A DNA stretch of 64,000 nt. It comes from Calendula officinalis. Lineage: Eukaryota > Streptophyta > Magnoliopsida > Asterales > Asteraceae. The stretch is taken from contig OY970826.1 in NCBI GenBank assembly GCA_963853835.1, positions 71,001 through 135,000 of the forward strand, in the 5' to 3' direction. The translations under genes and the position numbers were made by a program. Position 1 is the first letter of the stretch; each line of letters starts with the position of its first letter. A model generated the notes under the pieces. It saw nothing but the letters and a program-made list of their open reading frames with translations. It was not told where the DNA came from and ran no database searches. Below are positions 1 to 12,000 of the stretch, one piece after another.

Positions 1-1015
1 AGTAGCAGTAGCAGTAGCAGTAGTAGTAGTAGTAGTAGTAGTAGTAGCAGTAGCAGCAGCATTAGAATTAGCAGTAGCAGCAGCAGCAATAGTTGTAGTA
101 GTGGCGGTAGCAGTGGCAGTAGAAGTAGTAGTAGCCGCAGCAGCAGCTGTAGCAGCAGCAGTAATCAGCAGCAGTAGAAGCAATAGCAGTAGCAGCAGTA
201 GTGGCAGTAACAGTGGCAGTGGTAGGAGCAGTAGCAGTAGCAGTAGCAGTAGTAGTAGCAGTAGTAGTGGCTGTAGCAGTAGCAGTAGCCGCAGCAGTAG
301 CAGCAGCAGTAGCAGAAACGACAATAGCAGTAGCAGTAGCAGGAGCAGCAGCAGTAGCAGTTGCAGTAGCTCCAACACCAGTAGTAGTAGCAGCAGTAAC
401 AGTAGCAGCAGCAGCAGTAGCAGTAGCGGGAGCAGTAGCAGTAGCAGTAGTAGAAGTAGCCGCAGCAGCAGTAGCAGCAGCATTAGTAGCAGTAGCAGTA
501 GCAACACAACAGGAATAGCAGCAGCAATAGTAGAAGTAGCAGTAGTAGCAGCAGCAGTAGTAAGAGTAGCAGCAGTAGTTGTGGTAGTAGCAGTGGCAGT
601 AATAGTAGTAGTAGCTGCAGCAGCAGTAGCAGGAGCAGCAGCAGTAGCAGGAGCAGCAGCAATAGCAGCAGCAGTAGCAGTAGCAGTAGCAGTATCTGCA
701 ATAGCAGTAGCAGTAACAGCAGCAGTAGTAGCTGTAGCAGTAGCTGTAGCAGTAGCAGTAGCAGTAGCAGTAGGGGTGGCAGTAGTAGTGGCAGAAGTAG
801 TAGCAGTAGCAGTAGCTGTAGCAGTAGTAGTTGCAGTAGCAGTGGCAGAAGTAGTAGTTGTATTTGCAGCAGTATTTGCAGCAGCAGTAGCAATAGCAGC
901 AGCAGAAGCAGCAGGAGCAGGAGCTGTAGTAGTAGCAGTATTAGTAGCAGTAGCAGTAGCTGCAGCAACAGTAGCAGCATCAGCAGTAGCAGTAGCAGGA
1001 GCAGTAGCAGTAGCA
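1..1015 (+). repeat. Block shared with 5.69-6.69 kb (left copy)
   Basis: This block matches 5690-6690 at an offset of about 5,675-5,680. Shared diagnostic variants include ATTAGAATTA at 61 and 5741, GACAAT instead of the usual GACAGT after AGAAACG (near 314 and 5990), the TATCTGC variant near 692 and 6367, and AGTAGGGGTGGC near 769 and 6438. The match ends near 1017, where this copy goes on as AGTAGTAGCAGTAGC while the other turns to AGCAGCAATAGC. Edges are approximate because the flanks are themselves repeats. Confidence 0.75.
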
Positions 1016-2924
1016 GTAGTAGCAGTAGCAGTAGCAATAGCAGTAGCAGTAGCAATAGTAGTGGCAGTAGCAGTGGCAGAAGCAGTAGCAGTATTTGCAG
1101 CAGCAATTGCAGCAACAATAGCAATAGCAGCAGCAGCAGCAGGAGCAGGAGCAGTAGCAGTAGCAGTAGCTTTAGCGACACTAGCAGCAGCAGTAGTAGC
1201 AGTAGTAGTAGCAGTAGCAGGAGCAGGAGCAGTAGCAGTAGCAGTAGCAGTAGTAGCAGTAGCAGTAGTAGTAGCAGTAACATTAGCTACAGCAGAAGTA
1301 GGAGCATCAGCAGTAGCAATAGCAGTAGCAGTAGCAGGAGCAGTAGCAGCGGTAGTAGTAGCAGTAGCGGTAGCAGTAGCAGTAGCAGTAGCCGTAGCAG
1401 TAGCAGTATTAGTGGCAATAGCAGTGGCAGTAGCAGTAGCAGTACCAGTAGCAGTAGCAGTAGTAGTGGCGGTAGCAGTAGCAGTCGCAGTAGCCGCAGC
1501 AGCAGGAGCAGCAGTAGTAGCAGCAGCAGCTGTAGCAGCAGCAGTAATCAGCAGCAGTAGCAGTAGCAGTAGCAGGAGCAGTAGCAGTAGTAGCAGCAGT
1601 AGAAGTAGCAGTAGCAGCAGCAGCAGTAGTAGGAGTAGCAGCAGTAATTGTGGTAGTAGCAGTGGCAGTAACAATAGTAGTAGCAGTTGCAGTAGCTCCA
1701 ACAGCAGTAGCAGCAGCAGCAGTAGCAGCACCAACAGTAGCAGCAGCAGCAGTAGCAGCACCAACAGTAGCAGCAACAGCAGTAGCAGTAGCAGTATTTG
1801 CAGCAGCAATAGCAGCAGCAGCAGGAGCAGGAGCAGTAGCAGTATCAGTAGCAGTAGCAGTAGCAGTAGCAGTAGTAGTAGGAGTAGCAGTAGCAGCATC
1901 AGCAGTAGCAGTAGCAGGAGCAGTAACAGTAGTAGTAGTAGCAGTAGCAGTAGCAGTAGTAGTAGGAGTAGCAGTAGCAGCAGCAGTAGAAGTAGCAGTA
2001 GCAGCAGCAGCAGTAGTAGGAGTAGCAGCAGTAGTTGTGGTAGTAGCAGTGGCAGTAAGAGTAGCAGTAGCAGTTGCAGTAACTCCAACAGCAGTAGCAG
2101 CATCAGCAGTAGCAGCACCAACAGTAGCAGAAGCAGCAGTAGCAGTAGTAGTGGCGGTAGCAGTGGCAGTAGCAATAGCAGTAGCAGTAGCCACAGCAGC
2201 AGGAGCAGCAGCTGTAGCAGCAGCAGTAATCAGCAGCAGTAGAAGCAGTAGCAGTAGCAGTAGCAGGAGCAGTAGCAGTAGCAACCGTAGCAGTAGCAAT
2301 AGTAGTAGCAGTAGCAGTAGTAGTGGCAGTAACAGTGGCAGTGGCAGGAGCAGTAGCAGTAGCAGTAGTAGCAGCAGTAGTAGTAGCAGTAGCAGTAGCA
2401 GAAACGACAGTAGCAGTAGCAGTAGCAGGAGCAGCAGCAGTAGCAGTTGCAGTAGCTCCTACTCCAGTAGTAGTAGCAGCAGCAGAAGCAGCAGGAGCAG
2501 CAGCAGCAGTAGTAGCAGTATTAGTAGCAGTAGCAGTAGCTGCAGCAGCAGTAGCTGCAGTAGCAGTAGCAATAGCGGTAGCAGCAGCAGTAGTAGTTGT
2601 AGCAGTAGCAGTAGTAGCAGCAGTAGCAGTAGCAATTGTAGTGGCAGTAGCAGTGGCAGAAGCAGTAGCAGTATTTGCAGCAGAAATTGCAGCAACAGTA
2701 GCAATAGCAGCAGCAGGAGCAGGAGCAGGAGCAGTTGCAGTAGCAGTAGCTGTAGCAACAGTAGCAGCAGCAGTAGCAGCATCAGCAGTAGCAGTAGTAG
2801 TAGTAGGAGCAGTAGCAGTAGCAGTAGCAGTAGCGGTAGCAGTAGAAGTAGCAGTAGAAGTAGTAGTAGCAGTAACAGTAGCTGCAGCAGCAGTAGGAGC
2901 ATCAGCAGTAGCAGTAGCAGTAGC
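1..2924 (+). repeat. S-unit copy 0, partial, with an internal deletion relative to other copies
   Basis: Marker order is N163, A504, N1546, N2228, then Q at 2925. In the complete copies the last part runs N, A, N, N, N, A, N, N, Q counted from the equivalent of N163 with the middle N-A-N present; here one N and one A are missing. The sequence after N2228 carries the CTCCTACTCC variant found after 12648, not the CTCCTACACC variant found after 10694. The simplest reading is loss of about 1.95 kb, equivalent to 10694-12648, by recombination between two N-containing segments. The left end is cut by the window. Confidence 0.7.
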
Positions 2925-3319
2925 CAGGAGCAGCAGCAGCAGTAGTAGTGGCAGTAGCAGTAGCGGTAGCAGTAGCAGTAGCAGTAGCAATAGCCATAGC
3001 AGTAGCAGTAGTAGTGGCAATAGCAGTGGCAGTAGCAGTACCAGTACCAGTAGCAGTAGCAGTAGTAGTGCCGGTGGCAGTGGCAGTAGCAGTAGCCGCA
3101 GCAGCAGGAGCAGCAGCAGCAGCAGTAGCAGCAGTAATCAGCAGCAGTAGAAGCAGTAGCAGTATCAGTAGCAGGAGCAGGAGCAGTAGCAGTAGCAGCA
3201 ATAGCAGTAGTAGTTGCAGTAGCAGTAGCAGTAGCAGCAGTAGTAGTAGTAGTAGTAGTAGCAATAGTAGCAGCAGTAGTAGCAGCAGTAGAAGTAGCAG
3301 TAGTACGAGTAGCAGCAGT

Positions 3320-5620
3320 AGTTGTGGTAGTAGCAGTGGCAGTAACAATAGCAGTAGCAGTTGTAGTAGCTCCAACAGCAGTAGCAGCAGCAGCAGTAGC
3401 AGCAGCAGCAGTAGCAGTAGCAGTATTTGCAGTAGCAGCAGCAGCAGCAGCAGTAGCAGTATCAGTAGCAGTATCAGTAGCTGCAGCAACAGTAGTAGCA
3501 GCAGCATCAGTAGCAGCAGCAGTAGCAGCATCAGCAGTAGCAGGAGCAGGAGCAGTAGCAGTAACAGTAGCAGTAGTAGCAGTAGTAGTAGTAGTAGCAG
3601 TAGCACAAGCAGTAGAATTAGCAGTAGCAGCAGCAGCAATAGTAGTAGTAGTAGTAGTGGCGGTAGCAGTGGCAGTAGAAGTAGTAGTAGCCGCAGCAGC
3701 AGCTGTAGCAGCAGCAGTAATCAGCAGCAGTAGAAGCAGTAGCAGTAGCAGCAGTAGTGGCAGTAACAGTGGCAGTGGTAGAAGTAGTAGCAGTAGCAGT
3801 AGCAGTAGTAGTAGCAGTAGTAGTGTCAGTAGCAGTAGCTGTAGCCGCAGCAGTAGCAGCAGCAGTAGCAGAAACGACAGTAGCAGTAGCAGTAGCAGGA
3901 GCAGCAGCAGTAGCAGTTGCAGTAGCTCCAACACCAGTAGTAGTAGCAGCAGTAACAGTAGCAGCAGCAGCAGTAGCAGTAGCGGGAGCAGTAGCAGTAG
4001 CCGTAGTAGCAGTAGCCGCAGCAGCAGTAGCAGCAGCATTAGTAGCAGTAGCAGTAGCAACACAACAGGAATAGCAGCAGCAATAGTAGAAGTAGCAGTA
4101 GTAGCAGCAGCAGTAGTAAGAGTAGTAGCAGTACTTGTGGTAGTAGCAGTGGCAGTAATAGTAGCAGTAGCTGCAGCAGCAGTAGCAGGAGCAGCAGCAG
4201 TAGCAGCAGCAGCAATAGTAGCAGCAGCAGCAGTAGCAGGAGCAGCAACAGTAGCAGTAGCAGTAGCAGTAGCTGCAATAGCAGTAGCAGTAACAGCAGC
4301 AGTAGTAGCTGTAGCAGTAGCTGTAGCAGTAGCAGTAGCAGTAGTAGTAGCAGTAGGAGTGGCAGTAGTAGTGGAAGAAATAGTAGCAGTAGCAGTAGCT
4401 GTAGCAGTAGCAGTAGCAGTAGTAGTAGCAGTGGCAGAAGTAGTAGTTGTATTTGCAGCAGTATTTGCAGCAGCAGTAGCAATAGCAGCAGCAGAAGCAG
4501 CAGGAGCAGGAGCTGTAGTAGTAGCAGTATTAGTAGCAGTAGCAGTAGCTGCAGCAACAGTAGCAGCATCAGCAGTAGCAGTAGCAGCAATAGCAGTAGT
4601 AGTTGCAGTACCAGTAGCATTAGCTGTAGTAGTAGTAGTAGTAGTAGCAATAGTAGCAGCAGTAGTAGCAGCAGTAGAAGTAGCAGTAGTACGAGTAGCA
4701 GCAGTAGTTGTGGTAGTAGCAGTGGCAGTAACAATAGCAGTAGCAGTTGTAGTAGCTCCAACAGCAGTAGCAGCAGCAGCAGTAGCAGCAGCAGCAGTAG
4801 CAGTAGCAGTATTTGCAGTAGCAGCAGCAGCAGGAGCAGTAGCAGTATCAGTAGCAGTAGCAGTAGCTGCAGCAACAGTAGTAGCAGCAGCATCAGTAGC
4901 AGCAGCAGTAGCAGCATCAGCAGTAGCAGGAGCAGGAGCAGTAGCAGTAACAGTAGCAGTAGTAACAGTAGTAGTAGTAGTAGCAGTAGCACCAGCAGTA
5001 GAATTAGCAGTAGCAGCAGCAGCAATAGTAGTAGTAGTAGTGGCGGTAGCAGTGGCAGTAGAAGTAGTAGTAGCCGCAGCAGCAGCTGTAGCAGCAGCAG
5101 TAATCAGCAGCAGTAGCAGTAGCAGCAGTAGTGGCAGTAACAGTGGCAGTGGTAGGAGCAGTAGCAGTAGCAGTAGTAGTAGCAGTAGTAGTGGCAGTAG
5201 CAGTAGCAGTAGCCGCAACAGTAGCAGCAGCAGTAGCAGAAACGACAGTAGCAGTAGCAGTAGCAGGAGCAGCAGCAGTAGCAGTTGCAGTAGCTCCAAC
5301 ACCAGTAGTAGTAGCAGCAGTAACAGTAGCAGCAGCAGCAGTAGCAGTAGCGGGAGCAGTAGCACTAGCCGTAGTAGCAGTAGCCGCAGCAGCAGTAGCA
5401 GCAGCATTAGTAGCAGTAGCAGTAGCAACACAACAGGAATAGCAGCAGCAATAGTAGAAGTAGCAGTAGTAGCAGCAGCAGTAGTAAGAGTAGCAGCAGT
5501 AGTTGTGGTAGTAGCAGTGGCAGTAATAGTAGCAGTAGCTGCAGCAGCAGTAGCAAGAGCAGCAGCAGTAGCAGCAGCAGCAGCAATAGTAGCAGTGGCA
5601 GCAACAGTAGTAGCAGCAGC
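3320..5620 (+). repeat. Left member of the 3.47 kb-offset duplication inside copy 1
   Basis: Three markers here, A4060, N5102 and A5428, recur at A7530, N8569 and A8901 with offsets of 3470, 3467 and 3473. The intervening diagnostic triplets, including the TATTTGCAG doublet and the TACGAGTAGC word, recur in the same order. The offsets differ only by multiples of three. The outer edges are estimated, because unequal exchange inside a repeat leaves no sharp breakpoint. Confidence 0.75.
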
Positions 5621-5689
5621 ATCAGTAGCAGCAGCAGTAGCAGCATCAGCAGTAGCAGGAGCAGTAGCAGTAACAGTAGCAGTAGTAGC

Positions 5690-6690
5690 AGTAGCAGTAG
5701 CAGTAGCAGTAGTAGTAGTAGTAGTAGCAGTAGCAGCAGCATTAGAATTAGCAGTAGCAGCAGCAGCAATAGTTGTAGTAGTGGCGGTAGCAGTGGCAGT
5801 AGAAGTAGTAGTAGCCGCAGCAGCAGCTGTAGCAGCAGCAGTAATCAGCAGCAGTAGAAGCAGTAGCAGTAGCAGCAGTAGTGGCAGTAACAGTGGCAGT
5901 GGTAGGAGCAGTAGCAGTAGCAGTAGCAGTAGTAGTGGCTGTAGCAGTAGCAGTAGCAGTAGCCGCAGCAGTAGCAGCAGCAGTAGCAGAAACGACAATA
6001 GCAGTAGCAGTAGCAGGAGCAGCAGCAGTAGCAGTTGCAGTAGCTCCAACACCAGTAGTAGTAGCAGCAGTAACAGTAGCAGCAGCAGCAGTAGCAGTAG
6101 CGGGAGCAGTAGCAGTAGCCGTAGTAGAAGTAGCCGCAGCAGCAGTAGCAGCAGCATTAGTAGCAGTAGCAGTAGCAACACAACAGGAATAGCAGCAGCA
6201 ATAGTAGAAGTAGCAGTAGTAGCAGCAGCAGTAGTAAGAGTAGCAGCAGTAGTTGTGGTAGTAGCAGTGGCAGTAATAGTAGTAGTAGCTACAGCAGCAG
6301 TAGCAGGAGCAGCAGCAGTAGCAGGAGCAGCAGCAATAGCAGCAGCAGTAGCAGTAGCAGTAGCAGTATCTGCAATAGCAGTAGCAGTAACAGCAGCAGT
6401 AGTAGCTGTAGCAGTAGCTGTAGCAGTAGCAGTAGCAGTAGGGGTGGCAGTAGTAGTGGCAGAAGTAGTAGCAGTAGCTGTAGCTGTAGCAGTAGTAGTA
6501 GTAGTTGCAGTAGCAGTGGCAGAAGTAGTAGTTGTATTTACAGCAGTATTTGCAGCAGCAGTAGCAATAGCAGCAGCAGAAGCAGCAGGAGCAGGAGCTG
6601 TAGTAGTAGCAGTATTAGTAGCAGTAGCAGTAGCTGCAGCAACAGTAGCAGCATCAGCAGTAGCAGTAGCAGGAGCAGTAGCAGTAGCAG
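5690..6690 (+). repeat. Block shared with 1-1015 (right copy), inside the copy 1 expansion
   Basis: It carries markers N5843 and A6178 and the private variants it shares with 1-1015 (ATTAGAATTA, GACAAT, TATCTGC, AGTAGGGGTGGC). It lies between the two members of the 3.47 kb-offset duplication, so the expansion of copy 1 is not a simple tandem duplication. It combines material of the kind seen at the left edge of the window with a second copy of 3.3-5.6 kb. One difference from its partner is TATTTACAG at about 6534 where the partner has TATTTGCAG. Confidence 0.72.
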
Positions 6691-6789
6691 TAGCAGCAAT
6701 AGCAGTAGTAGTTGCAGTAGCAGTAGCAGTAGCAGTAGTAGTAGTAGTAGTAGTAGCAATAGTAGCAGCAGTAGTAGCAGCAGTAGAAG

Positions 6790-9070
6790 TAGCAGTAGTA
6801 CGAGTAGCAGCAGTAGTTGTGGTAGTAGCAGTGGCAGTAACAATAGCAGTAGCAGTTGTAGTAGCTCCAACAGCAGTAGCAGCAGCAGCAGTAGCAGCAG
6901 CAGCAGTAGCAGTAGCAGTATTTGCAGTAGCAGCAGCAGCAGGAGCAGTAGCAGTATCAGTAGCAGTATCAGTAGCTGCAGCAACAGTAGTAGCAGCAGC
7001 ATCAGTAGCAGCAGCAGTAGCAGCATCAGCAGTAGCAGGAGCAGGAGCAGTAGCAGTAACAGTAGCAGTAGTAGCAGTAGTAGTAGTAGTAGCAGTAGCA
7101 CAAGCAGTAGAATTAGCAGTAGCAGCAGCAGCAATAGTAGTAGTAGTAGTAGTGGCGGTAGCAGTGGCAGTAGAAGTAGTAGTAGCCGCAGCAGCAGCTG
7201 TAGCAGCAGCAGTAGAAGCAGTAGCAGTAGCAGCAGTAGTGGCAGTAACAGTGGCAGTGGTAGAAGCAGTAGCAGTAGCAGTAGTAGTAGCTGTAGTAGT
7301 GGCAGTAGCAGTAGCAGTAGCCGCAGCAGTAGCAGCAGCAGTAGCAGAAACGACAGTAGCAGTAGCAGTAGCAGGAGCAGCAGCAGTAGCAGTTGCAGTA
7401 GCTCCAACACCAGTAGTAGTAGCAGCAGTAACAGTAGCAGCAGTAGCAGTAGCGGGAGCAGTAGCAGTAGCCGTAGTAGCAGTAGCCGCAGCAGCAGTAG
7501 CAGCAGCATTAGTAGCAGTAGCAGTAGCAACACAACAGGAATAGCAGCAGCAATAGTAGAAGTAGCAGTAGTAGCAGCAGCAGTAGTAAGAGTAGCAGCA
7601 GTACTTGTGGTAGTAGCAGTGGCAGTAATAGTAGCAGTAGCTGCAGCAGCAGTAGCAGGAGCAGCAGCAGTAGCAGCAGCAGCAATAGTAGCAGCAGCAG
7701 CAGTAGCAGGAGCAGCAACAGTAGCAGTAGCAGTAGCAGTAGCTGCAATAGCAGTAGCAGTAACAGCAGCAGTAGTAGCTGTAGCAGTAGCTGTAGCAGT
7801 AGCAGTAGCATTAGTAGTAGCAGTAGGAGTGGCAGTAGTAGTGGAAGAAATAGTAGCAGTAGCAGTAGCTGTATCAGTAGCAGTAGCAGTAGTAGTAGCA
7901 GTGGCAGAAGTAGTAGTTGTATTTGCAGCAGTATTTGCAGCAGCAGTAGCAATAGCAGCAGCAGAAGCAGCAGGAGCAGGAGCTGTAGTAGTAGCAGTAT
8001 TAGTAGCAGTAGCAGTAGCTGCAGCAACAGTAGCAGCATCAGCAGTAGCAGTAGCAGCAATAGCAGTAGTAGTTGCAGTAGCAGTAGCATTAGCAGTAGT
8101 AGTAGTAGAAGTAGCAATAGTAGCAGCAGTAGTAGCAGCAGTAGAAGTAGCAGTAGTACGAGTAGCAGCAGTAGTTGTGGTAGTAGCAGTGGCAGTAACA
8201 ATAGCAGTAGCAGTTGTAGTAGCTCCAACAGCAGTAGCAGCAGCAGCAGTAGCAGCAGCAGCAGTAGCAGTAGCAGTATTTGCAGTAGCAGCAGCAGCAG
8301 GAGCAGTAGCAGTATCAGTAGCAGTAGCAGTAGCTGCAGCAACAGTAGTAGCAGCAGCATCAGTAGCAGCAGCAGTAGCAGCATCAGCAGTAGCAGGAGC
8401 AGGAGCAGTAGCAGTAACAGTAGCAGTAGTAGCAGTAGTAGTAGTAGTAGCAGTAGCACCAGCAGTAGAATTAGCAGTAGCAGCAGCAGCAATAGTAGTA
8501 GTAGTAGTGGCGGTAGCAGTGGCAGTAGAAGTAGTAGTAGCCGCAGCAGCAGCTGTAGCAGCAGCAGTAATCAGCAGCAGTAGCAGTAGCAGAAATAGTG
8601 GCAGTAACAGTGGCAGTGGTAGGAGCAGTAGCAGTAGCAGTAGCAGTAGTAGTAGCAGTAGTAGTGGCAGTAGCAGTAGCAGTAGCCGCAGCAGTAGCAG
8701 CAGCAGTAGCAGAAACGACAGTAGCAGTAGCAGTAGCAGGAGCAGCAGCAGTAGCAGTTGCAGTAGCTCCAACACCAGTAGTAGTAGCAGCAGTAACAAT
8801 AGCAGCAGCAGCAGTAGCAGTAGCGGGAGCAGTAGCACTAGCCGTAGTAGCAGTAGCCGCAGCAGCAGTAGCAGCAGCATTAGTAGCAGTAGCAGTAGCA
8901 ACACAACAGGAATAGCAGCAGCAATAGTAGAAGTAGCAGTAGTAGCAGCAGCAGTAGTAAGAGTAGCAGCAGTAGTTGTGGTAGTAGCAGTGGCAGTAAT
9001 AGTAGCAGTAGCTGCAGCAGCAGTAGCAAGAGCAGCAGCAGTAGCAGCAGCAGCAGCAATAGTAGCAGGA
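6790..9070 (+). repeat. Right member of the 3.47 kb-offset duplication, with a lost N marker
   Basis: Markers A7530, N8569 and A8901 correspond to A4060, N5102 and A5428. The N marker expected near 7216 (its partner is N3719) is missing: the sequence goes straight from AGCAGCAGCAGT to AGAAGCAG. The register confirms the loss, since it moves only by the +2 of the A marker across this interval. Elsewhere the pair differs by whole triplets and single substitutions. Confidence 0.75.
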
Positions 9071-12000
9071 CCAGCAACAGTAGCAGTAGCAGTAGCAGTA
9101 GCTGCAATAGCAGTAGCAGTAACAGCAGCAGTAGTAGCTGTAGCAGTAGCTGTAGCAGTAGCAGTAGCAGTAGTAGTAGCAGTAGGAGTGGCAGTAGTAG
9201 TGGAAGAAATAGTAGCAGTAGCTGTAGCAGTAGCAGTAGCAGTAGTAGTTGCAGTAGCAGTGGCAGAAGTAGTAGTTGTATTTGCAGCAGTATTTGCAGC
9301 AGCAGTAGCAATAGCAGCAGCAGAAGCAGCAGGAGCAGGAGCTGTAGTAGTAGCAGTATTAGTAGCAGTAGCAGTAGCTGCAGCAACAGTAGCAGCATCA
9401 GCAGTAGCAGTAGCAGTAGCAGGAGTAGTAGCAGTAGCAGTAGTAGCAGTAGCAGTAGCAATAGCAGTAGCAGTAGCAATAGTAGTGGCAGTAGCAGTGG
9501 CAGAAGCAGTAGCAGTATTTGCAGCAGCAATTGCATCAACAATAGCAATAGCAGCAGCAGCAGCAGGAGCAGGAGCAGTAGCAGTAGCAGTAGCTTTAGC
9601 GACAGTAGCAGCAGCAGCAGTAGCAGCATGAGCAGTAGCAGTAGTAGTAGCAGTAGCAGGAGCAGGAGCAGTAGCAGTAGCAGTAGCAGTAGTAACAGTA
9701 GCAGTAGCAGTAGCAGTAGCAGTAACAATAGCTACAGCAGAAGTAGGAGCATCAGCAGTAGCAGTAGCAGTAGCAGTAGCAGGAGCAGTAGCAGCAGTAG
9801 TAGTGGCAGTAGCAGTAGCGGTAGTAGTAGCAGTAGCAGTAGCCGTAGCAGTAGCAGTATTAGTGGCAATAGCAGTGGCAGTAGCAGTAGCAGTACCAGT
9901 AGCAGTAGTAGTGGCGGTAGCAGTAGCAGTCGCAGTAGCCGCAGCAGCAGGAGCAGCAGTAGTAGCAGCAGCAGTAATCAGCAGCAGTAGAAGCAGTAGC
10001 AGTAGCAGGAACAGTAGCAGTAGCAGCAATAGCAGTAGTAGTGGCAGTAGCAGTAACAGTAGCATTAGTAGTAGTAGTAGTAGCAGTAGTAGCAGTAGTA
10101 GCAGCAGTAGAAGTAGCAGTAGCAGCAGCAGCAGTAGTAGGAGTAGCAGCAATAGCAGTTGCAGTAGCTCCAACAGCAGTAGTAGCAGCAGCAGTAGCAG
10201 CACCAACAGTAGCAGCAGCAGCAGTAGCAGCACCAACAGTAGCAGCAGCAGCAGTAGCAGTATTTGCAGCAGCAATAGCAGCAGCAGCAGGAGCAGTAGC
10301 AGTAGCAGTATCAGTAGCAGTAGCAGTAGCTGCAGCAACAGTAGCAGCAGCAACATCAGTAGCAGCAGCAGTAGCAGTAGCAGGAGCAGTAACAGTAGTT
10401 GTAGTAGCGGTAGCGGTAGCAGTAGTAGTAGGAGTAGCAGTAGCAGCAGCAGTAGAAGTAGCAGTAGCAGCAGCAGCAGTAGTAGGAGTAGCAGCAGTAG
10501 TTGTGGTAGTAGCAGTGGCAGTAACAGTAGCAGTAGCAGTTGCAGTAACTCCAACAGCAGTAGCAGCATCAGCAGTAGCAGCACCAACAGTAGCAGCAGC
10601 AGCAGTAGCAGTAGTAGTGGCGGTAGCAGTGGCAGTAGCAATAGCAGTAGCAGTAGCCACAGCAGCAGGAGCAGCAGCTGTAGCAGCAGCAGTAATCAGC
10701 AGCAGTAGAAGCAGTAGCAGTAGCAGGAGCAGTAGCAGTAGCAACCGTAGCAGTAGCAATAGTAGTAGCAGTAGCAGTAGTAGTGGCAGTAACAATGGCA
10801 GTGGCAGGAGCAGTAGCAGTAGCAGTAGTAGCAGCAGTAGTAGTAGCAGTAGCAGTAGCCGCAGCAGCAGTAGCAGAAACGACAGTAGCAGTAGCAGTAG
10901 CAGGAGCAGCAGCAGTAGCAGTTGCAGTAGCTCCTACACCAGTAGTAGTAGCAGCAGCAACAGTAGCAGCAGCAGCAGTAGCAGTAGCAGTAGCAGTAGC
11001 AGTAGCGGGAGCAGTAGCAGTAGCCGTAGTAGCAGTAGCCGCAGCAGTAGTAGCAGTAGCAGTAGCAGTAGCGGGAGCAGTAGCAGTAGCCATAGTAGCA
11101 GTAGCCGCAGCAGCATCAGTAGCAGTAGCAGTAGCAACACAACAGGAATAGCAGCAACAACAGTAGAAGTAGCAGTAGTAGCAGCAGCAGTAGTAAGAGT
11201 AGCAGCAGTAGTTGTGGTAGTAGCAGTGGCAATAACAGTAGCAGTAGCTGCAGCAGCAGTAGCAGGAGCAGCAGCAGTAGCAACAGCAGCAATAGTAGTA
11301 GCAGCAGCAGTAGCAGGAGCAGCAGCAGTAGCAGCAGCAGTAGCAGTAGCTGCATCAGCAGTAGGTGCAGTAGCAGTAGCAGTAACAGCAGCAGTAGTAG
11401 CAGTAGCAGTAGCACTAGCACTAGCAGTAGTAGTGGCAGTAGCAGTGGCAGAAGTAGTAGCAGTAGCTGTAGCAGTAGCAGTAGCAGTAGTAGTGGCAGT
11501 AGCAGTGGCAGAAGTAGTAGCTGTATTTGCAGCAGTATTTGCAGCAGCAGTAGCAATAGCAGCAGCAGAAGCAGCAGGAGCAGGAGCAGTAGTAGTAGCA
11601 GTATTATTAGCAGTAGCAGTAGCTGCAGCAGCAGTAGCTGCAGTAGAAGTAGCTGCAGTAGCAGTAGCAATAGCGGTAGCAGCAGCAGTAGCAGCAGCAG
11701 CAGTAGCAGCAGCAGTAGCAGTAGTAGTAGCAGTAGCAGTAGTAGTGGCAGTAGCAGTGGCAGAAGTAGTAGCTGTATTTACAGCAGTATTTGCAGCAGC
11801 AGTAGCAATAGCAGCAGCAGAAGCAGCAGGAGCAGGAGCAGGAGCAGTAGTAGTAGCAGTATTAGTAGCAGTAGTAGCTGCAGCAACAGTAGCAGCATCA
11901 GCAGTAATCAGCAGCAGTAGAAGCAGTAGCAGTAGCAGTAGCAGGAACAGTAGCAGTAGCAGCAATAGCAGTAGTAGTGGCAGTAGCAGTAACAGTAGCA

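Noticed and set aside
2459..6181. Long minus-strand frames rich in Leu with Ala/Thr and Cys/Tyr blocks
   Set aside because: They are the reverse complement of AGY in three phases, which cannot contain stops. The same applies to the frames at 12894-17552, 19826-24511, 29339-32416, 49098-52808 and 55421-59116. Leu runs here are not membrane segments of a real protein.
3324..7544. A 1,406-codon plus-strand open frame alternating Ala/Val-rich and Ser-rich blocks, resembling a low-complexity structural protein
   Set aside because: The Ala/Val (GCA/GTA) and Ser (AGC/AGT) blocks are two phases of the same AGY repeat, switching at the N and A slips. It starts at GTG, its length differs among copies because slips move, and no other sequence feature marks a gene.
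9628..9990. A Ser-rich frame opening with a true ATG (AGCATGAGC), recurring at 16536, 23510, 33128, 51735 and 58070
   Set aside because: The ATG is one point variant copied with the unit. The downstream frame is the plain AGY phase and ends at an N slip. Recurrence follows duplication, not conservation of a protein.
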